A stretch of 64,000 nt of DNA from Mycolicibacterium sp. lyk4-40-TYG-92 (GCF_030209435.1 NZ_JARVRX010000008.1:46205-110204); one strand, 5' to 3'; counted from the first letter of the stretch, positions 26,314 to 35,417 are shown. The notes: generated from the sequence alone by a model not told the origin. Numbers and translations are program-made.

Positions 26314-27130
26314 GGTTGCGGGTGAGCCGAGCGAGGTAGAGCTGATGCACCATGTCGCGGTTGATCAGCACCACGAAATCGGCCATGTCGAATTCCGGGT
26401 CGTACGACGGTTCCCCACAGATCACGCCGCCGATCCGCAGGCTGCCGGCCACCATCGGCGGAATCCGCACCCGACCTGGATCGGGCAGGTCGACGAGCGG
26501 TATTCCGTTGACCTGCACCGGGTTTCGTGGTGTTACGTGAAACTCCGGCGGCGCCGGGTGCTGCCGGTACGCGCGGTCGAGAACGCCACGCACCAGCGCA
26601 CCGCGCGAACCGCCGTCTGCCATGCGCACCGACAGACTGCCGATCGCCCACTGGTAACCGGTCAGTTCCTGATAGCGCAGAATGCCGGCCCACAGCATCG
26701 CCATGACCGCGCCGCTGCGATGGTCGGGATGCACGCTGGCACGGCCCAACTCGACCAGCGACGGCCGCAACGCATCGATGCCGGCACTCATCTCGAAGTT
26801 GGTGTCTGTGAAGATGCCGCCGGCCGCCCGGGCACCGTCCGGGGGCAGCAGCCGGTAGCACCCGACGATCGCCCCGGTCTGTTCGTCCCGGGCCAACAGG
26901 TGGTCGCTGTACGCGTCGAAGCGGTCGACATCGATCATCTCGCCGGTGCGCGGTCCGCGAATCGCCTGCGGGAGTGCGGCACCCAGCTCTTCGGCGAACG
27001 TCTGATACCGCAGTCGCTGCGCTGCTTCGATCTCATCGGGGTCGTCGGAGATGACGATGCTGTAGCGGCCGGAATCGGTCGCTGGGATGAGAACAGCAGC
27101 GCCGACCATAAGGTCTGAAAGTATCCGCAT
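26300..27130 (-). CDS. OlsB-like GNAT N-acyltransferase
   Basis: A 276-residue acyltransferase of the Acetyltransf_5 (ornithine-acyl-ACP N-acyltransferase, OlsB) type: SDDPDEIEAAQRLRYQTFAEELG at the N-terminus, DRFDAYSDHLLARDEQTGAIVGCYRLLPP, and VELGRASVHPDHRSGAVMAMLWAGI, the acyl-CoA/ACP-binding core. The start is uncertain: ATG 27130 (25 nt after the MFS stop) or ATG 27109, neither with a good Shine-Dalgarno. The pairing with an amino acid N-hydroxylase suggests it acylates ornithine or lysine, or the hydroxylated form. Confidence 0.78.
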   Translation of the reverse strand: MRILSDLMVGAAVLIPATDSGRYSIVISDDPDEIEAAQRLRYQTFAEELGAALPQAIRGPRTGEMIDVDRFDAYSDHLLARDEQTGAIVGCYRLLPPDGARAAGGIFTDTNFEMSAGIDALRPSLVELGRASVHPDHRSGAVMAMLWAGILRYQELTGYQWAIGSLSVRMADGGSRGALVRGVLDRAYRQHPAPPEFHVTPRNPVQVNGIPLVDLPDPGRVRIPPMVAGSLRIGGVICGEPSYDPEFDMADFVVLINRDMVHQLYLARLTRNHVQT

Positions 27131-27155
27131 CAAGGCGCGGCGGTAGCAACTTCGG

Positions 27156-28682
27156 CTAATCCACAGACTCGGCACAGTTTGTTTGCCGGGCACCCACCCG
27201 GATGAGCAGCGCCACGATCAGCGTGGCCGTGGTGGCAGCCAGCGCGGCGGCCGTCAACGCGGATTCCATGCCGGCCGCGCCGGCTTCCCGCGCGAGCGTC
27301 ACAACTGCGGGACGCAGCCGGTCGGGCACGACCTCGAGCGCTCGCAACCCGGCGCCGGCGGCCAGCCCGTCACTGAGCTGCCGGGCCGCTTCGGTCCCCA
27401 GGCCCGGTACTGCGGAAAGCCGCGAGGTCGCAAGGTCGCCCGCGTGCCGGCTGAACAACGCACCGAGCCCGGCGACGCCGGCCAGGATGCCGATCTGGCG
27501 GGCCGCGCTGACGGTTCCCGTGGCCATGCCGGCGTCGGACACCGGCACGAAGCGCAGCGCGGCGTCAGAGGTCAGCGCGGACAGCCCGCCGAGCCCCAGC
27601 CCGGCCACGACCGATCCCGAGATGAAGTGTGTCCAGGTCGTGTTCGCGTTTACTGCGGTCATCATCCACATGCCCACGGCAATCAACGCGACTCCGGCGG
27701 GAATGGTCGCCACCACCGGGATGCGCCGCGCCGCCAGCATTGCTGTGGGGGCACCGACGACGATGGCCAACGTGAGCGGCAACGCCCGCAGCCCGGCGCC
27801 GAAAGGGGTGAATCCCAACGTGTTCATGAAATACAACGCGAGGTAATTGGTCGACGCGATCAGCGTTCCGGTGGCGGCGAATGCAGCCAGGGAGACGCCG
27901 GCGAAACCGGGGCCGGCGAGCAGCCGCACGTCGAGCATCGGCTCGCGCAGACGCGACTCGCGCCGGCCGAAGACGGTCAGTGCGACCACACAGAATGCGC
28001 TCAGCCCCAACATGATCGGGCTGCCCCAGCCGAACCGGTTTCCCTCGATCAGCACGTACACACCCGCGAACAGCGCTGCCGTCAACACCACCGTGCCCCC
28101 GACGTCGACGGGGCGGGACTCTGCGACGACGCTTTCCGGGACGGCGAAGATGACGATGTACAGCGCGAGCACCCCGACCGGCAGATTGATCAGGAAGATC
28201 GACGGCCACCCGTACGCGGTGACCAGCGCACCACCCAGCAGCGGCCCCACGGCACCGCCGCCCCCCATCGCCGCGCCGTACGCGGCGATGGCGCCCGCCC
28301 GCTGTCGCGCATCGGGGAAAGCCGCCGCGAGCATCGGCAGCGACACCCCGAGAAGCACCGCACCGGCCGAGCCCTGCACCGCCCGCAGTCCGTTGAGCAC
28401 GTCGATGTTGTGGGCCAGCGCGCATCCGGCCGAGGCGAACATGAACGCCACCAGGCCGCCGAGGTACAACCGCCGCCGTCCCAGCCGGTCCCCCACCGTC
28501 GCTGCGGTCAGCAACAAACCCGCCATCGGGAGGGCGTAGGCGTCGACCACCCACTGCAGCCCCGACAGGGGCGCGTGCAGGGAAGCCTGGATGTCGGCCA
28601 GCGCCGCGGCGACGATCGTCATGTCGAGCAGCAGCATGAACACCACCACGCAGACCGCGGTCAAGGTCAGTCTGGCGCTCAC
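27156..28682 (-). CDS. DHA2-family MFS exporter (14 TM)
   Basis: An MFS drug:proton antiporter of about 508 residues with 14 hydrophobic helices. Motif A-like GDRLGRRRLYLGG, motif B-like GLRAVQGSAGAVLLG and motif C-like YGAAMGGGGAVGPLLGGAL are visible. The start is set at GTG 28682 (VSARLTLTAV), just before the first helix; GTG 28697 or ATG 28736 are possible, but the last would overlap the divergent gene's ATG. It is first in a three-gene minus-strand unit and is the likely exporter of its product. Confidence 0.83.
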   Translation of the reverse strand: MSARLTLTAVCVVVFMLLLDMTIVAAALADIQASLHAPLSGLQWVVDAYALPMAGLLLTAATVGDRLGRRRLYLGGLVAFMFASAGCALAHNIDVLNGLRAVQGSAGAVLLGVSLPMLAAAFPDARQRAGAIAAYGAAMGGGGAVGPLLGGALVTAYGWPSIFLINLPVGVLALYIVIFAVPESVVAESRPVDVGGTVVLTAALFAGVYVLIEGNRFGWGSPIMLGLSAFCVVALTVFGRRESRLREPMLDVRLLAGPGFAGVSLAAFAATGTLIASTNYLALYFMNTLGFTPFGAGLRALPLTLAIVVGAPTAMLAARRIPVVATIPAGVALIAVGMWMMTAVNANTTWTHFISGSVVAGLGLGGLSALTSDAALRFVPVSDAGMATGTVSAARQIGILAGVAGLGALFSRHAGDLATSRLSAVPGLGTEAARQLSDGLAAGAGLRALEVVPDRLRPAVVTLAREAGAAGMESALTAAALAATTATLIVALLIRVGARQTNCAESVD

Positions 28683-28734
28683 ACCTGCAGTTTGCACCGG
28701 CGGGCAGGTCCCGCGCGTCCGTAAGGTCGAACAC

Positions 28735-29556
28735 ATGACGAGAGATTTCCGGTTCGGCGTCGGCCTGCGGCACACCGACAGTAAGTCAGCGGTCCACGAC
28801 GCGGCGCGCCGCGCCGAGGACCTCGGCTATGACGTCCTCCTGGTGCCCGACCATCTGGGCGCTCCGGCCCCGTTTCCCGTGCTGGCGACCGCCGCTGCCG
28901 CGACCAGCACGCTGCACCTCGGCACGTTCGTGTTCAACGCATGCTTCTACAAGCCCGCGCTGCTGGCCCGCGACATCGCGGCCATGCGCGACCTGACCGA
29001 GGGGCGTTTCGAGACGGGCCTCGGCGCCGGGTACGTCAAGGAAGAATTCGACGCCGCCGAGCTGCCGTTCCCCAGCGCCGGGAAACGGGTGGAGTACACC
29101 GCGCACGTCACCTCGTATCTGCGCACCCACCTGCCCGACGTGCCGGTGATGATCGCCGGTGCCGGTAACAAGCTGCTGACGGTCGCCGCCCAGCAGGCAC
29201 AGATCATCGGGTTGACCGGCGGCGGCCCGCGTACCGACGAGCATGATCCCCTCGCCGAGCGAATCTCGTTCGTGCGCAACGCCGCCGGTGACCGATTCGA
29301 CGAATTGGAGCTGAACCTGGCCATCACCGCGGTGCCGACCGACGACTCCGGCATCCCGAACCTGTCGATGACCCGGCACTTCCAGCCAGAGCTCAGCGAC
29401 GCCGAATTGATGGCGACGCCCGGTGTGCTCAGCGGCAGCACCACCGACATGGCCGCCCGGATCCGTGAGCTACGGGATCGCTATGGGGTGAGTTACTTCA
29501 TTGTCCAGCAGCAGCATTCGGAGGCCTTCGCGAAGGTCATCGCAGAACTGCGCTGA
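28735..29556 (+). CDS. LLM-class F420-dependent oxidoreductase
   Basis: A 273-residue luciferase-like protein of the TIGR03621/MSMEG_2516-type subgroup: FRFGVGLRHTDSKSAVHDAARRAEDLGYDVLLVPDHLGAPAP at the N-terminus and FETGLGAGYVKEEFDAAELPFPSAGKRV in the middle. Probable cofactor F420H2; substrate unknown. ATG 28735 is divergent from the exporter gene with a very short shared promoter region. The 3' end overlaps the convergent hydrolase gene by 20 nt. Confidence 0.87.
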   Translation: MTRDFRFGVGLRHTDSKSAVHDAARRAEDLGYDVLLVPDHLGAPAPFPVLATAAAATSTLHLGTFVFNACFYKPALLARDIAAMRDLTEGRFETGLGAGYVKEEFDAAELPFPSAGKRVEYTAHVTSYLRTHLPDVPVMIAGAGNKLLTVAAQQAQIIGLTGGGPRTDEHDPLAERISFVRNAAGDRFDELELNLAITAVPTDDSGIPNLSMTRHFQPELSDAELMATPGVLSGSTTDMAARIRELRDRYGVSYFIVQQQHSEAFAKVIAELR

Positions 29557-31174
29557 CAGCGCGAGCCGGGCTCGGCTGCGCCATGGGCTCGTAAACGGCC
29601 AACTGCAGCACGGCGTTCAGGATGAGCTGCGCGATGCCGTCCCACGGCGTGGCCTGCACGGGCTGAGTGGAAGCGAACGGCAATGCCACCGCGGTGGCCG
29701 GACCGGCTTTGGTGTCGATCGTGATGGTCTGCCGCGGCGCCCCGTAAATTCCGGTCTGGGTACCGGCGAACATGTCGTTGATCCAGCCGATGGCGAGGGT
29801 CTTCTCCGCTGCGATGTTGGGCGACCGTGAGAAGCCGGCCACGACGTATTCGGCGAATTGCAGCACGGGGTTCGCGCCCTGCAGTCCATCGATGTGCCGG
29901 CCCCCGACCAGCATGACCCCGTTGAACTGCCCGGGCCGGGCCGTTTCGAGTTCCCGCCCGACCAGGCCGTCGATGTTCCACACGTACGGTTCAGATGAAA
30001 TGTCGTATATCGGGCGGTAATCGGCGCCGCTCAGCTTCTGCAGCGCGGCGGGTACGACACCGTTGAGATCGACCGAGTCCATCAGCACCACTCCCTGCAG
30101 ATTCGCGGCCGCGCCGTTGCCCACCATGCGGCCGGCGGCCGAAGTGACCAGCGCGCCGCCGAGCGAATGGCCGACCAGGACGAACTTCGTGGGCAGCGTG
30201 ACCTGGTATCCGGCTGCGGCGCCGGCACTTTCGGTCAGCGCCGAGCGGTCACCGGCGAACAGGTCGGCCACCGCCTGCTGGTCTGCCGAACCGCCGATCC
30301 ACCGCGCCTTGGAGTCAAACGCGTTGGAGGACAACGTCGGAGCCACCACGATGCTATTGGTGCCCTGCGCCAGCGCGGCCAGCGTGTAGCTGTACATCGG
30401 GGCGACGGCCATGAAGCCGTGCTGGAAGTAGATCATCCGGGTCGCCGTATCCGCGTGCTCCGGGAAATACCAGTTCGCCTGGACCTTCTGCCCGGTGTCC
30501 GGCATGGTCAGGCTCGACACCTTGACCGTGACCGTGCTGCCCCGCGGCAGCACGGGCGGACCGGCGAACGCGAGCATAGCGCCGCCGACCACGTTGAACA
30601 CGAACGATCCGATGACGTTGATCAGGCTGGGCCGTGCGGTTTTGACGGCCGTGGTCGTGGTGCCGGCGGTTGTGGCGCTGGTGGTCGTGGCTGCGACGGC
30701 TGCCGTCTTGACCACGGTGCTCGGCTGCGACGCCGTCGTCGTGGCCGCTGCCACGGCGGCGCCGGCCGGAGCCTGGGACTGCTTGGGCGGCACCGGGTTC
30801 GGAATCTTCACTGGCGGCGGTGCCGACTTGAGCCGAGCCGTCTGCGCCCGAACCGCTTGCTCCGGGCTGCTCGGTCGGGCTGTCGTGTCCTTCTCAGGTC
30901 CGCTTTTGTCGGGCCCGGTGGCGTCTGTGGCGTCTTTGGCCTTCTTGGTGCGCGGCGCATGGCCGGCGGACTTACGCCCCTGCCGATCGGTCGCGGCGTT
31001 CGACTTCCCGGTCTGCGAGGCCGTCGTCTGTGATGGCGTCGTTTGTGATGCGGTGTGCGACGCGCCATGTGGGGCGGCAGAAGCGTCGTCGGCCCACGCC
31101 GGCGCAATCGGCAGCCACAGCGCCAGACATCCCGAAGCCAGCAACACCCAAACCGCTCTGGACCACCCCGTCAT
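29537..31174 (-). CDS. secreted alpha/beta hydrolase with Thr/Ala-rich linker
   Basis: A 545-residue protein from ATG 31174. A signal peptide (MTGWSRAVWVLLASGCLALW ... AWA) is followed by ~170 residues of Ser/Thr/Ala/Lys/Pro-rich low complexity, then a hydrolase domain. The nucleophile elbow is GHSLGG in LVGHSLGGALVTSAAG, and FQHGFMAVAPMYSYTLAALAQG is the oxyanion-side strand. Probably a cell-wall lipase or esterase; an in-frame ATG at 31222 lies upstream of the signal and in the operator region. A divergent TetR probably regulates it. Confidence 0.82.
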   Translation of the reverse strand: MTGWSRAVWVLLASGCLALWLPIAPAWADDASAAPHGASHTASQTTPSQTTASQTGKSNAATDRQGRKSAGHAPRTKKAKDATDATGPDKSGPEKDTTARPSSPEQAVRAQTARLKSAPPPVKIPNPVPPKQSQAPAGAAVAAATTTASQPSTVVKTAAVAATTTSATTAGTTTTAVKTARPSLINVIGSFVFNVVGGAMLAFAGPPVLPRGSTVTVKVSSLTMPDTGQKVQANWYFPEHADTATRMIYFQHGFMAVAPMYSYTLAALAQGTNSIVVAPTLSSNAFDSKARWIGGSADQQAVADLFAGDRSALTESAGAAAGYQVTLPTKFVLVGHSLGGALVTSAAGRMVGNGAAANLQGVVLMDSVDLNGVVPAALQKLSGADYRPIYDISSEPYVWNIDGLVGRELETARPGQFNGVMLVGGRHIDGLQGANPVLQFAEYVVAGFSRSPNIAAEKTLAIGWINDMFAGTQTGIYGAPRQTITIDTKAGPATAVALPFASTQPVQATPWDGIAQLILNAVLQLAVYEPMAQPSPARAVSAVLR

Positions 31175-31213
31175 CAACCGCACGCTAGCCCGCAGCTCGG
31201 CGCACGGGAGGTA

Positions 31214-31242
31214 AATGAACAAAATAGTTCTGTTGTTTCATT
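31214..31242. promoter_or_regulatory. nested inverted repeat between hydrolase and tetR
   Basis: AATGAA (31214-31219) mirrors TTCATT (31237-31242), and inside it GAAC (31217-31220) mirrors GTTC (31227-31230). It lies between divergent starts at 31174 and 31307, the expected place for the TetR operator. Confidence 0.45.
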
Positions 31243-31306
31243 ATGTCTGGCGCACCTGCGGCATACTGGTGAACCCATCGCTCTCATCCCCCGGCAGGAC
31301 AGTCAA

Positions 31307-31957
31307 GTGTCAGCACCGCAGCGCAGGTCCCGAGGGCGCCCGGTCGGCGGCGGTAACAACACCGAGCAGGCCCGGCAGGTGTTGCTCGACGCCGCGGAGC
31401 AGTTCTTCATCGATGGCGGCAGCGGGAACTTCACCATGGAGGTCATCGCCGCCGAGGCGGGCTACTCACGCAGCGCGATCTACCGGCAGTTCGCCAACCG
31501 GCAAGAACTCATCGGAGCGTTGGTGCAACGCACCACCCAACGGCACATGCTGGCGATGCTGCAGCAGGTGGCCGCCGACGCGACAGCGGTCGATCTGCTG
31601 ATCGACAGCCTGGTCATCGTCGCGACTCAGCTGGTGCACGATCCACTGCTGCAGACCATCGCCGCCCAGACCCCCGACGGCACCGTCGCCACCCTCATCG
31701 CCAACGATGACTCGCTGACCCGCATGGTCCAGTCGATGGTCGAAGGCTTGCTCGCCGACAGCACGTCAGGTCAGTTCCGGCCCGGCCTGCATCCGCATGA
31801 CCTTGCGCAGTTCATCATTTCGACGGCACTGAGCCTGCTGTTGGACGTGGTGCCCGGCAGCAGCGATCCGGCGGTGGCGCGGAGCTACCTCGAGACCTTT
31901 GTGTTGCCGGCGATCGTCGACCGGCCGCCACCGCCGACGCGCGTGTTTCCGGAGTAG
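31307..31957 (+). CDS. TetR-family transcriptional regulator
   Basis: A 216-residue regulator from GTG 31307 (AGGA 7 nt upstream). A basic N-terminal arm (QRRSRGRPVGGG) precedes the HTH: EQARQVLLDAAEQFFIDG ... TMEVIAAEAGYSRSAIYRQFANRQEL. The C-terminal ligand domain is unassigned. It is divergent from the secreted hydrolase, its probable target. The next gene follows after 22 nt and may be co-transcribed. Confidence 0.85.
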   Translation: MSAPQRRSRGRPVGGGNNTEQARQVLLDAAEQFFIDGGSGNFTMEVIAAEAGYSRSAIYRQFANRQELIGALVQRTTQRHMLAMLQQVAADATAVDLLIDSLVIVATQLVHDPLLQTIAAQTPDGTVATLIANDDSLTRMVQSMVEGLLADSTSGQFRPGLHPHDLAQFIISTALSLLLDVVPGSSDPAVARSYLETFVLPAIVDRPPPPTRVFPE

Positions 31958-31979
31958 CGCACACGGGTAGCCAACCCCG

Positions 31980-32537
31980 GTGCTCAAGGAACTACAAGGC
32001 CGCCGGATCGCCATCCTCGCCGCCGACGGGGTCGAGAGGGTCGAACTCGATGAACCGCGCGCCGCGGTCGAGGAGGCCGGCGGCGCCGTCGAGGTGTTGT
32101 CGATCAAGGCCGGCGAAATCCAGGCCCGCAATCATGACCTCGAGCCGGCGGGCAGCATTGCGGTGGACCGCACCGTCGGCGAAGTGAGAGTCGACGCGTT
32201 CGACGCGCTGATCCTGCCCGGCGGCACGGTGAACCCCGACAAGCTGCGGGTCGACGCGACCGCAGTGGCGTTCGTGGGCGACTTCGTGCGCTCCGGCAAG
32301 CCCGTCGCCGCGATCTGTCACGGACCGTGGACCCTTGTCGAGGCCGATGTCGTCCGCGACCGCAAGGTGACCAGTTATCCGAGTGTCCGCACCGATCTGC
32401 GTAACGCCGGAGCCACCGTCGTCGATGAAGCAGTGTGTATCGACGGCAATCTCATCACCAGCCGTTCGCCCGCCGATCTACCGGCGTTCTGCGAGGCCAT
32501 CACCGAGGCATTGGCGAGCAGTCCGGCACAGACCTGA
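31980..32537 (+). CDS. DJ-1/PfpI-family protein
   Basis: A 185-residue type-1 glutamine-amidotransferase-like protein starting at GTG 31980. The nucleophile elbow Cys is in AAICHGPWTLVEA, with DALILPGGTVNPDKLR before it and a conserved Glu in DGVERVELDEP (PfpI D/GxE motif). Members act as stress-related deglycases or proteases of uncertain substrate. It follows tetR closely and precedes the exporter by 13 nt, so the three may form one transcript. Confidence 0.88.
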   Translation: MLKELQGRRIAILAADGVERVELDEPRAAVEEAGGAVEVLSIKAGEIQARNHDLEPAGSIAVDRTVGEVRVDAFDALILPGGTVNPDKLRVDATAVAFVGDFVRSGKPVAAICHGPWTLVEADVVRDRKVTSYPSVRTDLRNAGATVVDEAVCIDGNLITSRSPADLPAFCEAITEALASSPAQT

Positions 32538-32550
32538 CATCGGCCGGACC

Positions 32551-34704
32551 ATGGCAACCATGACCACTCATCCGCCTGCCGATGTAGCGGACGCGGCACC
32601 CAGCATTCGGCAGCGCAACTTCGTCTTCCTGGCCGTCGTGCTCGGGATGCTGCTGGCCGCGCTCGACCAGACCATCGTGGCGACAGCGCTGCCGACGGTC
32701 GTCGCCGACCTGGGCGGCGCCGGCCACCAGTCCTGGGTCGTCACCAGTTACCTGCTCGCCTCGACGATCGTGACCGCGGTGGTCGGCAAGCTCGGTGACA
32801 TCTTCGGACGCAAGAAGGTCTTCCAGGTCGCCATCCTGCTGTTCCTGGCCGGCTCGGTCCTGTGTGGACTCTCGGAATCGATGGGCATGCTCGTCGCGTC
32901 GCGGGCGCTGCAGGGCCTCGGTGGTGGCGCGATCACCGTCACGGCCGTCGCGGTGATCGGCGAGGTCATCCCGCTGCGTGAGAGAGGCAAGTACCAAGGC
33001 GCTCTGGGCGCGGTGTTCGGCGTCACAACCGTCGTGGGCCCGCTGCTCGGCGGGCTGTTCACCGACCACCTGGGGTGGCGGTGGGCGTTCTGGATCAACG
33101 TGCCGGTGGCGGTGGTGGTCATCGGGATTGCGGCAGTGGCCATTCCCGAACTGGCGCGCGCCGGGCGCCCCATCGTCGACTATGCGGGCATCGTCCTGGT
33201 CGGACTCGGCGCTGCCGGCCTGACGCTGGCGACCAGCTGGGGTGGCACCACCTATGCCTGGGGTTCGGCGACGATCATCGGGTTGTTCGTCGCTTCGGCG
33301 CTGGCACTCGTCGGCTTCGTCATGGTGGAACGCCGTGCGCCCGAACCGATTCTGCCGATCCGCTTGTTCGCGAACCCGGTCTTCACGGTGTGCTGTGTGC
33401 TGTCGTTCGTCGTCGGGTTCGCGATGCTCGGTGCGCTGACGTTCCTGCCGACCTATATGCAGTTCGTCGACGGTGTCTCGGCAACCGCGTCCGGGCTGCG
33501 CACGCTGCCGATGGTGGCCGGCCTGCTCGTCACCTCACTGGGCAGCGGCGCGATCGTCGGCCGCACGGGGCAATACCGGATTTTCCCGATCGCCGGCACC
33601 GCCATCATGGCGCTGGGCTTCGTGCTGCTGTCACGGATGGACGCCGGTACCTCGACGCTCACCCAATCACTGTTCCTGCTGATCCTCGGTACCGGGATCG
33701 GGCTCAGCATGCAGGTGCTGATCCTGGTGGTGCAGAACACCGTCGACTTTTCCGATCTCGGGGTGGCCACCTCCGGCGTGACGTTCTTCCGAACCATCGG
33801 AAGTTCCTTCGGCGCCGCGATTTTCGGCTCGATGTTCGCGAACTTCCTGGGCGACCGTATTCCGTCGGCGATGCGAGCCAGCGGCGCACCGCCCGAGGCG
33901 GCGACGTCTCCGAAAGTGCTGCACGGCCTGCCGCACGACATCGCCGCCCCGATCATCAGCGCCTACGCCGATTCCCTGAGCCACGTGTTCCTGCTGGCGG
34001 CGCCCGTCGCGGTCGTCGGCTTCGTCCTGGCGCTGTTCCTCAAGCAGGTGCCGCTGCGCGACGCTGCCGCCAGCGGCAGCACCGACATGGGCGAGGGTTT
34101 CGGTATGCCGACCACCGAGTCGCCGGAGAAACTCATCGAAGTCGCCGTCGGCCGGTTATTGCAGCGCAGCAACGGCATTGACCTCGAGGCGGTGGCCCGC
34201 GCCTCGAACAGCCGACTGGGGACCGCGCAACTGTGGGCCCTGATGCTGATCTACCGGTACGCCGCAGTGACCGGGGCCGCGGACCTGCTCGACATCGCCG
34301 ACGACCGGCGGGTGCCGCCACAGGTCCTCGAACCGATCTTCGATCGTCTGGTCGCCACCGGATTCACGACGCGCTCCGGAACCGAATTCTCGCTGACCCC
34401 GGCCGGTTCCGCCGAGGTGGGGGCGGCCCGCAACGTGATATCGAGCTGGATCACCGAGACCCTCACGCAGTCGGACGAATTCCAGGGTGTGCCCGAGCGC
34501 ATCCATGTGCAGAGCGCGTTCGACCGCATCGCCAGCGGCCTGCTCGTGGAGCGGGAGTCGGCTCGGCGCCAGAGCCCACCGACGAAACTCGGTCCACCAC
34601 ATCGGTTTGTCGCCGAGCAACCCACCACCCGGATGCGCGCGGCGCGGCCGGAAGAGCCCCCGACGCGACCGTTCCGCCCCCACGCCACGCTTCCGCGCGG
34701 CTGA
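32551..34704 (+). CDS. EmrB/QacA-type MFS exporter with soluble C-terminal domain
   Basis: A 717-residue protein. Residues ~20-510 form a 14-helix DHA2 transporter (AALDQTIVATALPTVVADL in TM1, GKLGDIFGRKKVFQVA as motif A, motif C-like GAVFGVTTVVGPLLGGLF). The remaining ~200 residues are soluble. The segment from LIEVAVGRLLQRSN to FSLTPAGSAEVGAARNVISSW resembles a winged-helix (MarR/PadR-like) domain with the TPAG turn, and the final 60 residues are Pro/Arg-rich. ATG 32551 is used. Drug or lipid efflux is inferred; the C-terminal extension is unusual. Confidence 0.88.
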   Translation: MATMTTHPPADVADAAPSIRQRNFVFLAVVLGMLLAALDQTIVATALPTVVADLGGAGHQSWVVTSYLLASTIVTAVVGKLGDIFGRKKVFQVAILLFLAGSVLCGLSESMGMLVASRALQGLGGGAITVTAVAVIGEVIPLRERGKYQGALGAVFGVTTVVGPLLGGLFTDHLGWRWAFWINVPVAVVVIGIAAVAIPELARAGRPIVDYAGIVLVGLGAAGLTLATSWGGTTYAWGSATIIGLFVASALALVGFVMVERRAPEPILPIRLFANPVFTVCCVLSFVVGFAMLGALTFLPTYMQFVDGVSATASGLRTLPMVAGLLVTSLGSGAIVGRTGQYRIFPIAGTAIMALGFVLLSRMDAGTSTLTQSLFLLILGTGIGLSMQVLILVVQNTVDFSDLGVATSGVTFFRTIGSSFGAAIFGSMFANFLGDRIPSAMRASGAPPEAATSPKVLHGLPHDIAAPIISAYADSLSHVFLLAAPVAVVGFVLALFLKQVPLRDAAASGSTDMGEGFGMPTTESPEKLIEVAVGRLLQRSNGIDLEAVARASNSRLGTAQLWALMLIYRYAAVTGAADLLDIADDRRVPPQVLEPIFDRLVATGFTTRSGTEFSLTPAGSAEVGAARNVISSWITETLTQSDEFQGVPERIHVQSAFDRIASGLLVERESARRQSPPTKLGPPHRFVAEQPTTRMRAARPEEPPTRPFRPHATLPRG

Positions 34705-34711
34705 CACGGTG

Positions 34712-34748
34712 GCCGGGACGGCCCTGTTTGCGGCTGGACCGTCCCGGC
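34712..34748 (+). terminator. hairpin terminator after the EmrB-type exporter
   Basis: GCCGGGACGG (34712-34721) pairs with CCGTCCCGGC (34739-34748), 10 bp perfect, starting 8 nt after the stop codon. No T tract follows, as is common in mycobacteria. Confidence 0.6.
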
Positions 34749-34957
34749 GGTGCCAATGCGGACCGACCGGACGCCCGGATCTGTGGAACCGGAGAGAAGC
34801 GACGGCGATGTCGGAGCAACTCCAGCGGACGTCGAGATCGGAATCCACCTGACGGTGGCTGAATACCCGTTCCCGCGTTTTGAAACACGCAATGTGGATG
34901 AGAGACAGCAAAAGCCGGGTGGATTGAGATTCGGGATCGCGGGTATATGACGACCGG

Positions 34958-35007
34958 TGCCGGGAGCCGTGGGCGAGCCACCACTGGCGGACCCGCGGCT
35001 CCCGGCA
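34958..35007 (+). promoter_or_regulatory. 16-bp hairpin in the 5' UTR of the haem-binding protein gene
   Basis: TGCCGGGAGCCGTGGG (34958-34973) pairs with CCCGCGGCTCCCGGCA (34992-35007) with one G-U pair. It ends 24 nt before ATG 35032 and just ahead of the GAGGAGG ribosome site. It could be a terminator/attenuator or an mRNA-stabilising element. Confidence 0.5.
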
Positions 35008-35031
35008 GCGAAACACAGAGGAGGACATCCC

Positions 35032-35415
35032 ATGAAACTTTCAACTCGAATCACGGGCCTGATCCCAGCGCTGGCCGCGGTACCGGTGTGCCTGAGCGTC
35101 ATCGCGCCCACGACGGCCCTCGCAGAGACTGACTGCACCCCGGAATCGGTTGCGAATACCGTCAGTTCGGCCACCGGCGCGGCCAGCAATTACCTGACTG
35201 CGCATCCTGATGCCAATCAGGTTGTGGTGGCGGCATATTCGCAGCCGCGGCCAGTGGCATCGGCCAATCTCCGGGCATATTTCACGGCCCACCCCCAGCA
35301 GTATCAGGACCTGCGCGGCATCCTGGCGCCGATCGGTGACACTCAGCAGCGGTGCAACATGACGGTGCTGTCACCCGAATTGGCGACCGCCTACACCGAA
35401 TTCATGGCCGGCTGA
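35032..35415 (+). CDS. secreted haem-binding (hemophore-related) protein
   Basis: A 127-residue exported protein: a signal peptide of about 31 residues (MKLSTRITGLIPALAAVPVC ... TALA) followed by a small helical domain of the mycobacterial hemophore family (Rv0203-like): DCTPESVANTVSSATGAASNYLTAHPDANQ, LRAYFTAHPQQYQDLRGILAPI, and two cysteines (DCT and RCN) that probably form a disulphide. Strong GAGGAGG ribosome site. A paralogue with the same layout is at 61203. Haem capture outside the cell is inferred from family. Confidence 0.85.
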   Translation: MKLSTRITGLIPALAAVPVCLSVIAPTTALAETDCTPESVANTVSSATGAASNYLTAHPDANQVVVAAYSQPRPVASANLRAYFTAHPQQYQDLRGILAPIGDTQQRCNMTVLSPELATAYTEFMAG

Positions 35416-35417
35416 GC

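Larger units (their letters stand above)
34705..35031. other. intergenic region with two strong hairpins
   Basis: No supported gene in these 327 nt. It contains a terminator-like hairpin after the exporter (34712-34748), a stretch without structure to about 34940, a possible TATATG -10 box (34944-34949), and a 16-bp hairpin (34958-35007) that would lie in the 5' UTR of the haem-binding protein gene. Confidence 0.6.
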
